Source: Gammaproteobacteria bacterium UBA1119 (lineage in GTDB: Bacteria; Pseudomonadota; Gammaproteobacteria; Pseudomonadales; Azotimanducaceae). From it: DNA of 64,000 bases. The notes under the pieces were generated by a model that was not told the DNA's origin, searched no databases, and saw only the letters and a program-made list of their open reading frames with translations. The translations under genes and the position numbers were made by a program. The stretch is from assembly GCA_002313255.1 (NCBI GenBank), contig DCBA01000010.1, positions 63,259 through 127,258 of the forward strand, written 5' to 3'. Shown here piece by piece: positions 29,934 to 38,475 of the stretch (within the stretch, counting starts at the first letter, position 1; each line of letters opens with the position of its first letter).

Positions 29934-30485
29934 CTACATCATCATAATCAAACCGTTTTCACTGACGATACCGTCCAGGCAGACGTCTGATGCATTCGTT
30001 GAAAACGCGCTGGCCCGCTGTATTTCGTGAGCGACGCCGATCAGTATCGGGCGCGGTGAAAACTTGAACACACGATCGTAGTATCCGCGCCCTCTTCCGA
30101 GACGTTGACCTCGATCTGTGAAAGCGACCAAGGGGACGAGGACGACAAGGAGGTCGTTTTTGTCAATCTGAGTTGATGCGATGGGCTCGCGAATTCCCCA
30201 TCGACTTACCAAAGTATCCGTTTCCTTTGCGTATGCATAAAACGTCATCGCGTTTGCGTGAACGACGGGCACGGCTGTTGCTATTTTTCGTTCCCACAAA
30301 AGTTCAATGGTTGGGCCGAGATCAACTTCGCCGTCACTCGCTAGGTAACAGCCGACGACGGTTTTTTGACGTAATAGAGACGAAGCGCCTAATGCATTTT
30401 TTACGGCAAGCGCGTGTTCGCGTTGGGAGTCTTCCGACAAAGCTCTTCGCGCCGTGCGAAACCGTTGTCGAATATTGTTGGTCAT
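29934..30485 (-). CDS. ygfA: 5-formyltetrahydrofolate cyclo-ligase family protein
   Basis: Converts 5-formyl-THF to 5,10-methenyl-THF, recycling folate. From the ATG at 30485 it has 183 residues. It shows the basic N-terminus RQRFRTARRALS, the ATP/Mg segment VPLVAFTDRGQRLGRGRGYYDRVF and LIGVAHEIQ. The frame is open upstream to 30536, but that would run through the hairpin at the end of 6S RNA. Placement directly downstream of the 6S RNA gene matches E. coli, where ssrS and ygfA are co-transcribed and ygfA is linked to persistence. Confidence 0.93.
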   Translation of the reverse strand: MTNNIRQRFRTARRALSEDSQREHALAVKNALGASSLLRQKTVVGCYLASDGEVDLGPTIELLWERKIATAVPVVHANAMTFYAYAKETDTLVSRWGIREPIASTQIDKNDLLVVLVPLVAFTDRGQRLGRGRGYYDRVFKFSPRPILIGVAHEIQRASAFSTNASDVCLDGIVSENGLIMMM

Positions 30486-30500
30486 TCTAGACTTCTTAAT

Positions 30501-30533
30501 GCAAACGCACTCGCCAAAACGAGTGCGTTTTGC
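30501..30533 (-). terminator. strong hairpin between 6S RNA and ygfA
   Basis: On the minus strand AAACGCACTCG (30530-30520) and CGAGTGCGTTT (30513-30503) form a perfect 11-pair stem around a six-base loop TTTTGG, and GC pairs extend it with one bulged base. It lies just after the predicted 3' end of 6S RNA and 16 bases before the ygfA ATG. The T-run is inside the stem rather than after it, so it could be a processing or partial termination signal rather than a full intrinsic terminator. Confidence 0.6.
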
Positions 30534-30534
30534 C

Positions 30535-30713
30535 ACCGGAATGCCGCTGTTTGGTTGGCCCTGAACCGTTTTGGTTCAAGGCGGTGACCCGGGCGGTACC
30601 TAAGGCTACCCGCGGCAAAGGCGTTGGGTATGCACACTGGCGCCGACGCCAGAATCCCCTATTTTTTTATAACGGCTCAAGGACGACACCAACTGGCGCA
30701 CATTCCAGGAAGC
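30535..30713 (-). ncRNA. ssrS: 6S RNA
   Basis: Regulatory RNA that binds sigma-70 RNA polymerase and mimics an open promoter. Read on the minus strand, about 179 bases long (E. coli about 184). The 3' segment ACCGCCTTGAACC...GGTTCA...GCGGCATTCC closely follows the E. coli 3' end (CACCTTGAACC...GGTTCA...GCGGCAT). The 5' end CCTGGAATG can pair with the 3' CATTCCGG to close the molecule. The internal GTGTGCATACCC and CTTGAGCC also resemble E. coli. Position between zapA and ygfA is the conserved one. Ends are approximate, set from the -10 box and the closing helix. Confidence 0.88.
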
Positions 30714-30719
30714 CGAACT

Positions 30720-30725
30720 AGTATA
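30720..30725 (-). promoter_or_regulatory. -10 box of the 6S RNA promoter
   Basis: TATACT on the minus strand ends seven bases before the predicted first base of 6S RNA (about 30713). No convincing -35 hexamer is found 16-18 bases upstream. The call depends on its agreement with the RNA end. Confidence 0.5.
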
Positions 30726-30806
30726 GCGAAAATGTCTGAATCGATGGGGCGCGATTGTCGCGAGCAAACAATGGGGGCGTAGCAACCCTCTGAGGTTGGA
30801 AAGTCT

Positions 30807-31124
30807 CTACGCGGTACGTTTTTTTTGTGACGCGATGACTTCGGATAGACGCTTCGCTAATTCTGCTAGTTTCCCGTCGGCGAGACTTTCGATCTCGTCG
30901 CTCTTCCCCTTGATCCCGAGATATTCATGCGTGATGTTGAGGGCGGTCATGACAGCTATTCGTTCGAGACCGACAATGTTTGCGGAGCTCTGAGTGGTGC
31001 GCATTCGTTTGTCTAGCTCCTGCGCCGAGGCATTCAACTCGTCGACCTCGTCTTCAGGACAAGCAACTTGAAACTCACGATCGAGAATTTTCACTTTCAC
31101 CGTTGTTGATTGGGTTTTGCTCAT
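30807..31124 (-). CDS. zapA: cell division protein ZapA
   Basis: Cytosolic FtsZ-bundling protein that tightens the Z ring. The 105-residue protein has the N-terminal beta domain VKVKILDREFQVACPEDEVDELNASAQELDKRM and then a helical dimerisation domain with VGLERIAVMTALNITHEYL, both characteristic. The ATG at 31124 overlaps the preceding TIGR02449 gene as ATGA. 6S RNA lies about 95 bases downstream. The conserved TIGR02449-zapA-ssrS-ygfA order strengthens the call. Confidence 0.96.
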   Translation of the reverse strand: MSKTQSTTVKVKILDREFQVACPEDEVDELNASAQELDKRMRTTQSSANIVGLERIAVMTALNITHEYLGIKGKSDEIESLADGKLAELAKRLSEVIASQKKRTA

Positions 31125-31324
31125 TTATCAAGTGCCTTGAGACGTGTGATCATCGATTCAACCCGAGTTTTTGCGAGCTCGTTCTTTTGGACAAGCTTAG
31201 CGCGTTCGGTTGTCCAACTTTGTTGTTTGGCTTTGAGCACTTGATTTTCTTCGACCAAGACTTCCGACAGAGCAATAAGCTCGTCGACCTTCTCCTCTAG
31301 CGCTTCGAGATCGTTAGTAGCCAT
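31121..31324 (-). CDS. TIGR02449 family small coiled-coil protein (ZapB-like)
   Basis: A 67-residue, highly charged protein with heptad pattern throughout (LEALEEKVDELIALSEVLVEEN onward), predicted to be one continuous coiled coil. This small family sits next to zapA in many gammaproteobacteria and resembles ZapB in size and structure, so a divisome role is likely but inferred. The start is an ATG at 31324. It is four bases overlapped with zapA. Confidence 0.88.
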   Translation of the reverse strand: MATNDLEALEEKVDELIALSEVLVEENQVLKAKQQSWTTERAKLVQKNELAKTRVESMITRLKALDK

Positions 31325-31410
31325 GGGTTTCCTTGGGGATTGATCCCCGAATACGTTAGTGTCTCTCGAATCCTAAGGGTTGTGAAGTCCGTTAGTTTGT
31401 TCCTACAGGC

Positions 31411-31578
31411 ATGGTACTGAATGTGAGTTACCTCGAATTATTTACGAGTTACGAGATTGAAATGATTTTGTACGCGGAGTTGCGCCGCGCTTATCGCAAG
31501 TTCGAACGAGCGTTCGGAAACAGAGCTTTGGATAAGAAATCAGAAATCTGCATCAACTTCATGACCGTGATGGCATGA
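31411..31578 (+). CDS. possible small protein upstream of ubiH
   Basis: An ATG-to-TGA frame of 55 codons, beginning MVLNVSYLELFTSYEIEMIL and rich in charged residues, with a helical look (AELRRAYRKFERAFG). A GTG at 31423 is another possible start. I do not recognise a family. In related genomes a UPF0149 protein, pepP and ubiH run in this place, but this frame does not resemble UPF0149. It lies in a 299-base gap between the TIGR02449 gene and ubiH and could be a chance frame. Confidence 0.35.
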   Translation: MVLNVSYLELFTSYEIEMILYAELRRAYRKFERAFGNRALDKKSEICINFMTVMA

Positions 31579-31623
31579 ATTCACATTTCACGCAAACCGT
31601 GACCGATTTTGGATTGTATTTAA

Positions 31624-32796
31624 ATGCCTGACTTCGACGCCATTATTACCGGAGGAGGTATTGTCGGAGCGACCGCTGCGCTCTGCTTGGCTCGACGTGA
31701 TCGGCGCGTCCTGTTAGTTGATTCGAAAGTTCCGCAAACGTCGGGTCTTAATGATGAATTCGATATACGCACGGTTGCACTTTCACCGAGATCGATAAAT
31801 CTGTTGGAAAGTTTGGGAGCGATGGTGGATGTCCGTCGAGAATCCATTAAGCGGATTCGCGTCTGGGAGCGTGAAGGTACTGCGACGATAGTTTTTGATG
31901 CCAACGAAATTGGTGCCAAAGCCCTGGCGGAAGTTGTGGAAGTTAGTGCTTTAGTTAATCAGTTGTGGAGAAATTTGGTTGACAGAGTTGAGGTGAGAGC
32001 GCCAAGCACCATTGATGCTGTGGAATGTTCTGGCGATGCTGTCGAATTGATCATCGATGAGGATGTCGTATCGGCGGCTTGCCTCGTGGTCGCCGAAGGT
32101 CGGGAGTCCTCCACGCTCAGGCAGCTTGGAATTTCAGCTCAGAATTATGGAAGTATGGGGCGGGCTATCGGGACCGTTGCTAGGACCGTTGATCCACATG
32201 ACGGCTGCGCTCTGCAACATTTTGGAGATGGAATCTTGGCATTCTTGCCGCTGCCCGAAGAACGGACTGTTTCAGTTGTATGGAGCTTGCCGACTGGAAG
32301 ATACGATGAATTGCTGACACTTGATCGAAAAGCTTTCGCCGCGGCCTTGACCCACGAATCCGAGTCCGCACTTGGTGACGTGACGGAAGTTGGGGAGCGG
32401 GTTGGTTTTCCTTTTGGACAATCTCTCGTCCCCGACTTTAACCCATTGCCGCGAGCTCTCATTATCGGGGATGCAGCACGGACTGTGCATCCTCTTGCCG
32501 GTCAGGGCGTCAATTTGGGTTTGGAAGATGTGCAGGGGATTCAAGAGGCAGCCCAGCATCTCAAAGACGATATGGGCGAGATCGATATATGGCGTCGATT
32601 TGCAATAAGACGCCGTGCCCGCGCTCGGGTGGTGCTAAAGCTTATGGATTTCTTTGATCGAACATACGGTGCTTCCGGACCGTACGGGAGATGGGCGCGC
32701 AATCTTGGCATCCGGACAATAAATAAAGTTCCTGCCGTTAAATACCAATTGATGCGTGAAGCGATGGGTTTAGGACCGCTTGCCACGCTATATTGA
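31624..32796 (+). CDS. ubiH: UbiH/UbiF/VisC family FAD-dependent ubiquinone hydroxylase
   Basis: Aromatic-ring monooxygenase of ubiquinone synthesis. The 390 residues start with the FAD motif DAIITGGGIVGATAALCLAR. FDIRTVALSPRSINLLESLG is the family's (D)xRxxALS segment. The second FAD motif ALIIGDAARTVHPLAGQGVNLGLEDV is typical, apart from arginine where GDAAH is usual. Position after zapA (divergent) supports UbiH rather than UbiF. Its usual partners pepP and ubiI/visC are absent; gcvH follows 242 bases later. The gap between shows no gene and no glycine riboswitch. Confidence 0.88.
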   Translation: MPDFDAIITGGGIVGATAALCLARRDRRVLLVDSKVPQTSGLNDEFDIRTVALSPRSINLLESLGAMVDVRRESIKRIRVWEREGTATIVFDANEIGAKALAEVVEVSALVNQLWRNLVDRVEVRAPSTIDAVECSGDAVELIIDEDVVSAACLVVAEGRESSTLRQLGISAQNYGSMGRAIGTVARTVDPHDGCALQHFGDGILAFLPLPEERTVSVVWSLPTGRYDELLTLDRKAFAAALTHESESALGDVTEVGERVGFPFGQSLVPDFNPLPRALIIGDAARTVHPLAGQGVNLGLEDVQGIQEAAQHLKDDMGEIDIWRRFAIRRRARARVVLKLMDFFDRTYGASGPYGRWARNLGIRTINKVPAVKYQLMREAMGLGPLATLY

Positions 32797-33038
32797 ACAA
32801 CCTGTCGCCATCTGTAGTTGTTCGTTCCGTCTGTAAAGAGGTAGTGGTGTTGGACCGAGTGCCCCGAAGAGCGACTTCACACAATGCGATTAGCAAGCGA
32901 TTGTTCTTGAGGGTGGTTAGAACGGGTTTTGGTTGCGTTATGGCGAGAGTTCACGGGGGTGCAAAAAATACTAGATAGGTGGTGGTTGGTGTAGTCAAAA
33001 TAGCGACGGATCTGTCACTAAGGGTAAAGGCCTAATCG

Positions 33039-33431
33039 ATGAGTGAAATCCCTGAGGGTATCTATTACGCCGAAAGCCATGAATGGGCGCGGCTCGAAGA
33101 GGATGGACGGATAACGGTTGGTATTACTGATTTCGCGCAGGACGCACTCGGTGACATTGTTTACATCGAGCTGCCGCAGATAGGACAGTCGCTGCAAGCG
33201 TCGGTTGAAGCTGGAGTCGTTGAGTCGGTCAAGGCGGCTTCCGATATATACGCTCCGGTTGGCGGCGTCGTCACCGCGGTCAACCGATCTCTAGAAGATG
33301 CACCGGAGAACGTCAATTTAGATGCGTACGGCGACGGCTGGTTTTTCGCACTTGAACCCTATGATGTCAGAGAACTTGAGGATCTTTTAAACGACGTCGC
33401 ATACCGAGAAGCTGCGGAGAACGAGCGTTGA
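33039..33431 (+). CDS. gcvH: glycine cleavage system H protein
   Basis: Lipoyl carrier protein that shuttles the aminomethyl group of glycine between the P, T and L proteins. The 130-residue protein contains the lipoylation site VESVKAASDIYAP with lysine 65, and DALGDIVYIELPQIGQ. The start is an ATG at 33039. gcvT and gcvP are not adjacent, unlike the usual gcvTHP arrangement. Any regulation by a glycine riboswitch is not visible in the leader. Confidence 0.96.
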   Translation: MSEIPEGIYYAESHEWARLEEDGRITVGITDFAQDALGDIVYIELPQIGQSLQASVEAGVVESVKAASDIYAPVGGVVTAVNRSLEDAPENVNLDAYGDGWFFALEPYDVRELEDLLNDVAYREAAENER

Positions 33432-33433
33432 TG

Positions 33434-33478
33434 CGTAAGCTCGTTCGCGTGCGATGAGGGCTACCTCTTGAGCTTACG
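33434..33478. terminator. possible bidirectional terminator between gcvH and the DUF255 gene
   Basis: CGTAAGCTC at 33434-33442 and GAGCTTACG at 33470-33478 form a perfect nine-pair stem with a 27-base interior that contains a smaller GAGG/CCTC hairpin. A short T-run follows on the plus strand. The right arm lies in the last codons of the opposing gene. The long loop makes it weak as a terminator. Confidence 0.3.
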
Positions 33479-35518
33479 TTTGTAGTCTTCAAAGTCGGTT
33501 ATTGCTGTTTCGCAGGTCAGGTCGCGGCAAATGTAAGCACTCACAACCTGCCGGGTTTCGGTCGAAACGAGCGCTGGAAGTTGCTTGGGAACTCGTCCAG
33601 ATTCGTCGTATGGAATTCCGTAGACGCAGCGTTCCGGGGTGTAACCCTCGCGCGCGAGGGTTAACCAAGAACCGATGGCTTGTTGCGGTCCGCGCACAAT
33701 GATTTGTTCAGGAGAATATAAGCGAGATTCAAGAGCGACGAGCAGTGTGCAGTGTCCGGCAGGATATTGCTCGATTGAAGCGCGTGCCCAATCAAGGGTT
33801 TCCATGGCAGCGTCAACGTATCGCGGTTCACTAAGCAAATGTCCCAGTTTCAGCAGAGCAACGGTCACAGTCCCATTTCCCGGGGGTAGAGCGTCGTCGA
33901 GGGTTGGCTTGGGCCGGTGGATCAGCTTTTCTTGGTCATGGGCCGTAAAGAAGAAGCCCCCATCCTCGTCGAGGAATTTGGACAACAAAAGATCGGCGAG
34001 CGCTTCCGCGAATTCGATATCGCTAGAACGCCATTGGGCCTCCAACAAGACGAGTAATCCGTCCAGGAGATTCGCGTAGTCGTCGAGAAATCCGTCGTGG
34101 CCAACTATGCCGTTGTTCCAGACTGCGGAGAGCCGATTTCCGTCAAAGCAGTTATCACGAATAAAGTCGACGGCACGTTGAGACGAATGGAGCCAAGGCT
34201 TCTTATTAAAACGCATCGCGGCTTTCGCCATGCCTTTGATCGCAAGGCCGTTCCATGAAGTGAGGATTTTTTCGTCACGTCCCGGTGCCGGGCGTTCGGA
34301 ACGACGTTGGAGAAGTTTGGCTTTCGCGGATTCAAGAAGTTTTTCTGCCTCTTCTGTTTCGAGACTTAGCCTTTCGGTGACGGCGCGCCAAGCGTCTCGG
34401 CGATGAAAGTTCCATTTCCCCTCAAAATTCGCCGATTTATCCAAACCATATAGCGTTTCGACAATGAGGTATTCGTCGCTATCCAAAAGGTTCTGAACTT
34501 CGTTTCTACGCCATACGTAGTAGCTCCCTTCGACTCCGTCTGAATCCGCGTCCAGAGAGGTAAAATAACCACCTTGTGGATGTTGCATGTCGCGAACGAT
34601 CCAATCAGCCGTTTCCCTAAGCGCGCTTTCAAACAGTGGATCTGGACCAAGTCCCAAGGCGTCGGCGTAGAGATTCATGAGTCTCCCGTTGTCGTACAAC
34701 ATCTTCTCGAAGTGGGGGATCATCCATTCGTTGTCGGTAGAGTATCGACAAAAACCTCCCCCCACGTGATCGTAGATGCCGCCACGAGCTATCCGTGTGA
34801 GGGTGGTCAGTGCCATATCGAAGGCTTCTCGATCGACTGCGTCATTGCGTCTTGAAAACGCCCAGTGGCGCAATAGTCTCTCGATGTTCGCGGGCATGGG
34901 GAACTTTGGCGCGGGTCCAAAACCTCCGTGGATGGGATCATAACGGGACGCGAGCTGATCCCTTGCTGTGGACAGTAACGGTCGGTCGTCAATTCCCTGC
35001 ACTTCGGCATGTTCGTTCAGTTTTGCCAGCCCCACGCTAAGTTTTTTGCTCTGAGCTTCGAGGTCGGTTTTATTGTCTTGGTACGTGCTACTCACTCGCA
35101 TGAGCAAGTCTCTGAATCCGGGAAGATTAAATCGTGGGGCCGGAGGGAAATAGGTACCACCAAAAAACGGTAGTTGAGTCTGTGGGTCAAGAAACATGGT
35201 GAGAGGCCAGCCGCCAGTGCGTTGAGTGAGGAGTTGATGAGCCGTCTGGTATATCTGGTCGATATCGGGGCGTTCTTCTCGATCGACCTTTATGTTGATG
35301 AAGTTATCGTTCATCACCGACGCGGTAATTTCGTCCTCAAAAGATTCGTGGGCCATAACGTGACACCAGTGGCATGACGAATAGCCGATGGATAGGAGGA
35401 TAGGTTTATTTTCGTCCATTGCCTTTTCGAGGGCGTTGTTTCCCCACGGATACCACTGAACCGGATTCGTCGCGTGTTGTTGGAGATAGAGACTAGGTTC
35501 GTTCTGGAGCTGGTTCAT
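33461..35518 (-). CDS. thioredoxin-domain protein of the YyaL/DUF255 (SPATA20) family
   Basis: A 685-residue protein from the ATG at 35518 ([20 protein letters not shown], the family start). Residues about 1-165 form a thioredoxin-like domain with [20 protein letters not shown] (CxxC) and [18 protein letters not shown]. The rest is an (alpha/alpha)6 barrel like glycoside-active or epimerase enzymes, with [27 protein letters not shown] and [15 protein letters not shown]. Function in bacteria is not established. An extension to 35611 does not match the family. It is divergent from rppH by 137 bases. Confidence 0.9.
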   Translation of the reverse strand: MNQLQNEPSLYLQQHATNPVQWYPWGNNALEKAMDENKPILLSIGYSSCHWCHVMAHESFEDEITASVMNDNFINIKVDREERPDIDQIYQTAHQLLTQRTGGWPLTMFLDPQTQLPFFGGTYFPPAPRFNLPGFRDLLMRVSSTYQDNKTDLEAQSKKLSVGLAKLNEHAEVQGIDDRPLLSTARDQLASRYDPIHGGFGPAPKFPMPANIERLLRHWAFSRRNDAVDREAFDMALTTLTRIARGGIYDHVGGGFCRYSTDNEWMIPHFEKMLYDNGRLMNLYADALGLGPDPLFESALRETADWIVRDMQHPQGGYFTSLDADSDGVEGSYYVWRRNEVQNLLDSDEYLIVETLYGLDKSANFEGKWNFHRRDAWRAVTERLSLETEEAEKLLESAKAKLLQRRSERPAPGRDEKILTSWNGLAIKGMAKAAMRFNKKPWLHSSQRAVDFIRDNCFDGNRLSAVWNNGIVGHDGFLDDYANLLDGLLVLLEAQWRSSDIEFAEALADLLLSKFLDEDGGFFFTAHDQEKLIHRPKPTLDDALPPGNGTVTVALLKLGHLLSEPRYVDAAMETLDWARASIEQYPAGHCTLLVALESRLYSPEQIIVRGPQQAIGSWLTLAREGYTPERCVYGIPYDESGRVPKQLPALVSTETRQVVSAYICRDLTCETAITDFEDYKRKLKR

Positions 35519-35655
35519 TCTTGACCTTGTTGTACTTGCGAAATAATAGCCTTGCTGGACTGTAAGGACACCCGGAAAAACTGGATCGGTAAGGAGAAAA
35601 CTGCGGCTCAAGGAGCCAGTGGCTTCGCAGGAGTTGATTATGAAAGAATCGTCAC

Positions 35656-36159
35656 ATGCGAAATGAGATAGAGAACCTCGATCCTCAAGGCTTTCGACCG
35701 AACGTTGGCATTGTGATATCTAACGACGTAGGCAATGTTTTTTGGGCTCGTCGAGTTGGCGGTGACAACGCGTGGCAATTCCCTCAGGGAGGAATGCAGC
35801 CGAACGAAATGCCCGAAGACGCTCTCTATCGAGAACTGTTTGAAGAAGTTGGTCTGACGCCGGCATCCGTAAAAATACTCGCGGTTACGAGCCGTTGGCT
35901 CCGCTATCGATTACCTAAGCGGTTGCGGCGTTATAACTCGACTTCGCGTTTTCGCGGACAAAAGCAGAAGTGGTATTTACTTAAATTGGTAGGGGACGAA
36001 AACGACATTTCGATGAACTGTTCGGATAAACCCGAATTTGATGCTTGGCGTTGGGTTAGTTATTGGTACCCGTTGACTGAGATCGTTGCGTTCAAAAAGG
36101 AGGTCTATCGTCAGGCGTTGCGAGAGCTCGCGCCAGCCCTACAAATCGAGGGCATGTAA
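35656..36159 (+). CDS. rppH: RNA pyrophosphohydrolase
   Basis: Nudix hydrolase that removes pyrophosphate from the 5' end of mRNA and so triggers RNase E decay. The 167 residues contain [41 protein letters not shown] (the Nudix box GX5EX7REUXEEXGU), [21 protein letters not shown] and [14 protein letters not shown], all RppH-specific. The ATG at 35656 is chosen from the ORF edge. The TAA is followed immediately by the TTG of ptsP, the conserved rppH-ptsP pair. Confidence 0.97.
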   Translation: MRNEIENLDPQGFRPNVGIVISNDVGNVFWARRVGGDNAWQFPQGGMQPNEMPEDALYRELFEEVGLTPASVKILAVTSRWLRYRLPKRLRRYNSTSRFRGQKQKWYLLKLVGDENDISMNCSDKPEFDAWRWVSYWYPLTEIVAFKKEVYRQALRELAPALQIEGM

Positions 36160-38448
36160 TTGCTAGATGCGCTTCGACAAATCAGTCGCGACGTGGACGC
36201 CGCGCCAAGTTTCGAACATGCGCTGGGCATAATTGTCGCGCGAGTATGTTTAATTCTCGGTACTGAAGTTTGCTCTGTCTACGTTTTTGACAAAGTCACC
36301 GGCGACTTGAGATTAATCGAAAACGAAGGGTTTCGTAGACGCGCGATTGGCAAGGTGTCGCTTGTCCCCGGTGAAGGTGTTGTGGGGCTAGTCGCTGAAC
36401 GCGGTGAACCGCTGAACATCGAAAATGCATCAGAGCATCCACGATATCGGCACTTTTCGGAGATAGGGGAAGAACCTTTTTCTGCCTTTCTGGGCGTTCC
36501 CGTGATCCATAATCGCCGAGTACTCGGCGTCATCACCGTCCAACAAAGGGAAAATCGACGTTTTCGCGAAGATGAGGAAGCGTTTCTAACCACGCTTGCT
36601 GCTCAGTTGGCAAATGTTGTCGCGCATGCCGAAGCCACGGGAAGCGTTTCGGCGTTATTGAATGCGGATCATGTCCCGAGTGATGTTAGGTACGAGGGGA
36701 TCGCGGGGGCCCCAGGGATTGCTATTGGCACCGCCGTGGTCGTTGGCCCTTCGGCTAATTTCGATCATGTTCCTGACAAAGGTACCGATGATGTTATCGC
36801 CGAGTTGACCAATTTTGATCGTGCAATCGACCGAGTCCGCGCTGATATCGAGGAGACCAATCGGTCGTTATCTCGACAACTGCCGGCAGAAGAGCGGGCG
36901 TTATTTTCCGCATACTTGCATATGCTGGATGACACGGCGATCGCGGGCGAAGTTCGCGAGGAAATTCGTCAAGGAAATTGGGCACAGGGCGCGCTTCGGT
37001 TGGTCGTCACTAGGCACGTGTCGAAATTGCGGCAAGTCGAAAACGCATATTTACAGGAGAGAATTGCCGATGTCCGAGAAATAGGGCAGCGCGTCTTGGC
37101 GTATCTACAGGGTATTCACAAAGACAAGTTTTACTTTCCAGATCAGACTATTTTGATAGGTGAAGAAGTAACCGCTTCGATGGTTTCGGACGTGCCGCCG
37201 GAGCGATTGAAAGGCATCGTATCGTTGCGGGGATCTAGCAATTCACACACCGCGATTTTGGCACGCGCTCTTGATATTCCGGCCATCATGGGCGCGACAG
37301 AGCTGCCTCTATACGAATTCGAGAATCAGACCGTCGTTGTGGATGGTTTTTATGGAGAATTAGTTGGTAATCCCACGGCGCAGGTGATCAATCGCTACCG
37401 TGAGTTAATTGCTGAAGAAGCCGAGTTCGTTAAAGAACTCGAGCCTCTTAAAGATCAACCAAGCGAAACTCTGGATGGCCATCGGTTAAACCTTTGGGTG
37501 AACATCGGTCTTGTTAGCGAAATCACGCGTTCGCTAGATCGCGGTGCGGAGGGGATCGGACTTTTTCGAACGGAGATTCCTTTCGCTTCTCGAGATCGTT
37601 TTCCGACGGAGGAAGAACAGCGGGTTATATATAGAGAGCACTTGGAAGCATTTAACCCTCGACCGGTCACGATGCGGACGCTTGATATTGGGGGTGACAA
37701 AGCGTTGCCTTATTTCCCCATCGACGAGGACAACCCTTTTTTAGGTTGGCGGGGGATTCGTGTGACCCTCGATCACCCAGAGATTTTTCTGGTCCAGGTT
37801 AGGGCAATGATGAAGGCGAGCGTGGGGCTGGAATCCGACCTCCGAATTATGTTCCCGATGGTGACCAATCGGCACGAGGTTGCGGAAGCGAAGGCGCTTG
37901 TTATGAGGGCTTACCGTGAGGTTCGCGACGAGGATGTCGCGGTAAAGATGCCTCAGGTTGGCGTCATGATCGAGGTTCCGGCAGCAATACATCAGGCACG
38001 CCTGATCGCACGCCAGGTCGATTTTCTTGCAGTTGGATCCAACGACCTCACCCAGTATATGTTAGCGGTGGATCGTAATAATCCGCGAGTTGCGAATCTC
38101 TACCAAGAAATGCACCCGGCAGTCCTGAATGCGTTGCGAGAACTTGCTAAGGCTGCTCATGCGGAAAAAAAAGGAATTGGCATATGCGGCGAACTCGCTG
38201 GAACGCCAGAAGGCGCCATCCTTTGCGTAGCGATGGGTTATGACGTCCTGTCGATGAATGCCGCCAATTTGCCGAAGGTAAAGTGGGTGATCCGAAATGT
38301 ATCAATGCGGGATTGCCGACGCATTCTTGCACGCGTTCGACGAATGGAAGATGCCGAGGAAATAATCGATTTTATCCGTGATCAGCTCATTGGGGCGGGA
38401 CTGGAACGGGCCATTCCTCATCACGAAACACCAAGTATGTTTCTTTGA
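36160..38448 (+). CDS. ptsP: phosphoenolpyruvate-protein phosphotransferase PtsP (EI-Ntr)
   Basis: First enzyme of the nitrogen-related phosphotransfer chain PtsP-NPr-EIIA-Ntr, transferring phosphate from PEP. The 762 residues begin with a GAF domain (about 1-165), which senses glutamine in relatives. The EI N-terminal region and the phosphohistidine in GSSNSHTAILARA near residue 355 follow. The PEP-binding barrel has GIGLFRTEIPFASRD, TLDIGGDKALPYF, FLAVGSNDLTQYMLAVDR and catalytic cysteine GICGELAG. The start is TTG at 36160 directly after the rppH TAA, with no spacing. NPr and EIIA-Ntr genes are not here. Confidence 0.96.
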   Translation: MLDALRQISRDVDAAPSFEHALGIIVARVCLILGTEVCSVYVFDKVTGDLRLIENEGFRRRAIGKVSLVPGEGVVGLVAERGEPLNIENASEHPRYRHFSEIGEEPFSAFLGVPVIHNRRVLGVITVQQRENRRFREDEEAFLTTLAAQLANVVAHAEATGSVSALLNADHVPSDVRYEGIAGAPGIAIGTAVVVGPSANFDHVPDKGTDDVIAELTNFDRAIDRVRADIEETNRSLSRQLPAEERALFSAYLHMLDDTAIAGEVREEIRQGNWAQGALRLVVTRHVSKLRQVENAYLQERIADVREIGQRVLAYLQGIHKDKFYFPDQTILIGEEVTASMVSDVPPERLKGIVSLRGSSNSHTAILARALDIPAIMGATELPLYEFENQTVVVDGFYGELVGNPTAQVINRYRELIAEEAEFVKELEPLKDQPSETLDGHRLNLWVNIGLVSEITRSLDRGAEGIGLFRTEIPFASRDRFPTEEEQRVIYREHLEAFNPRPVTMRTLDIGGDKALPYFPIDEDNPFLGWRGIRVTLDHPEIFLVQVRAMMKASVGLESDLRIMFPMVTNRHEVAEAKALVMRAYREVRDEDVAVKMPQVGVMIEVPAAIHQARLIARQVDFLAVGSNDLTQYMLAVDRNNPRVANLYQEMHPAVLNALRELAKAAHAEKKGIGICGELAGTPEGAILCVAMGYDVLSMNAANLPKVKWVIRNVSMRDCRRILARVRRMEDAEEIIDFIRDQLIGAGLERAIPHHETPSMFL

Positions 38449-38475
38449 TGAATAGGACTGCTGTCCGGATACGAA

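Noticed and set aside
30530..30721. 63-residue plus-strand frame between ygfA and zapA
   Set aside because: It is the complement of the 6S RNA gene, has no family similarity and is best explained as a chance frame.
32793..32978. 61-residue frame after ubiH
   Set aside because: It starts with a TTG in the ubiH stop, has no similarity that I can see and no good ribosome-binding site; it looks like noncoding leader of gcvH.
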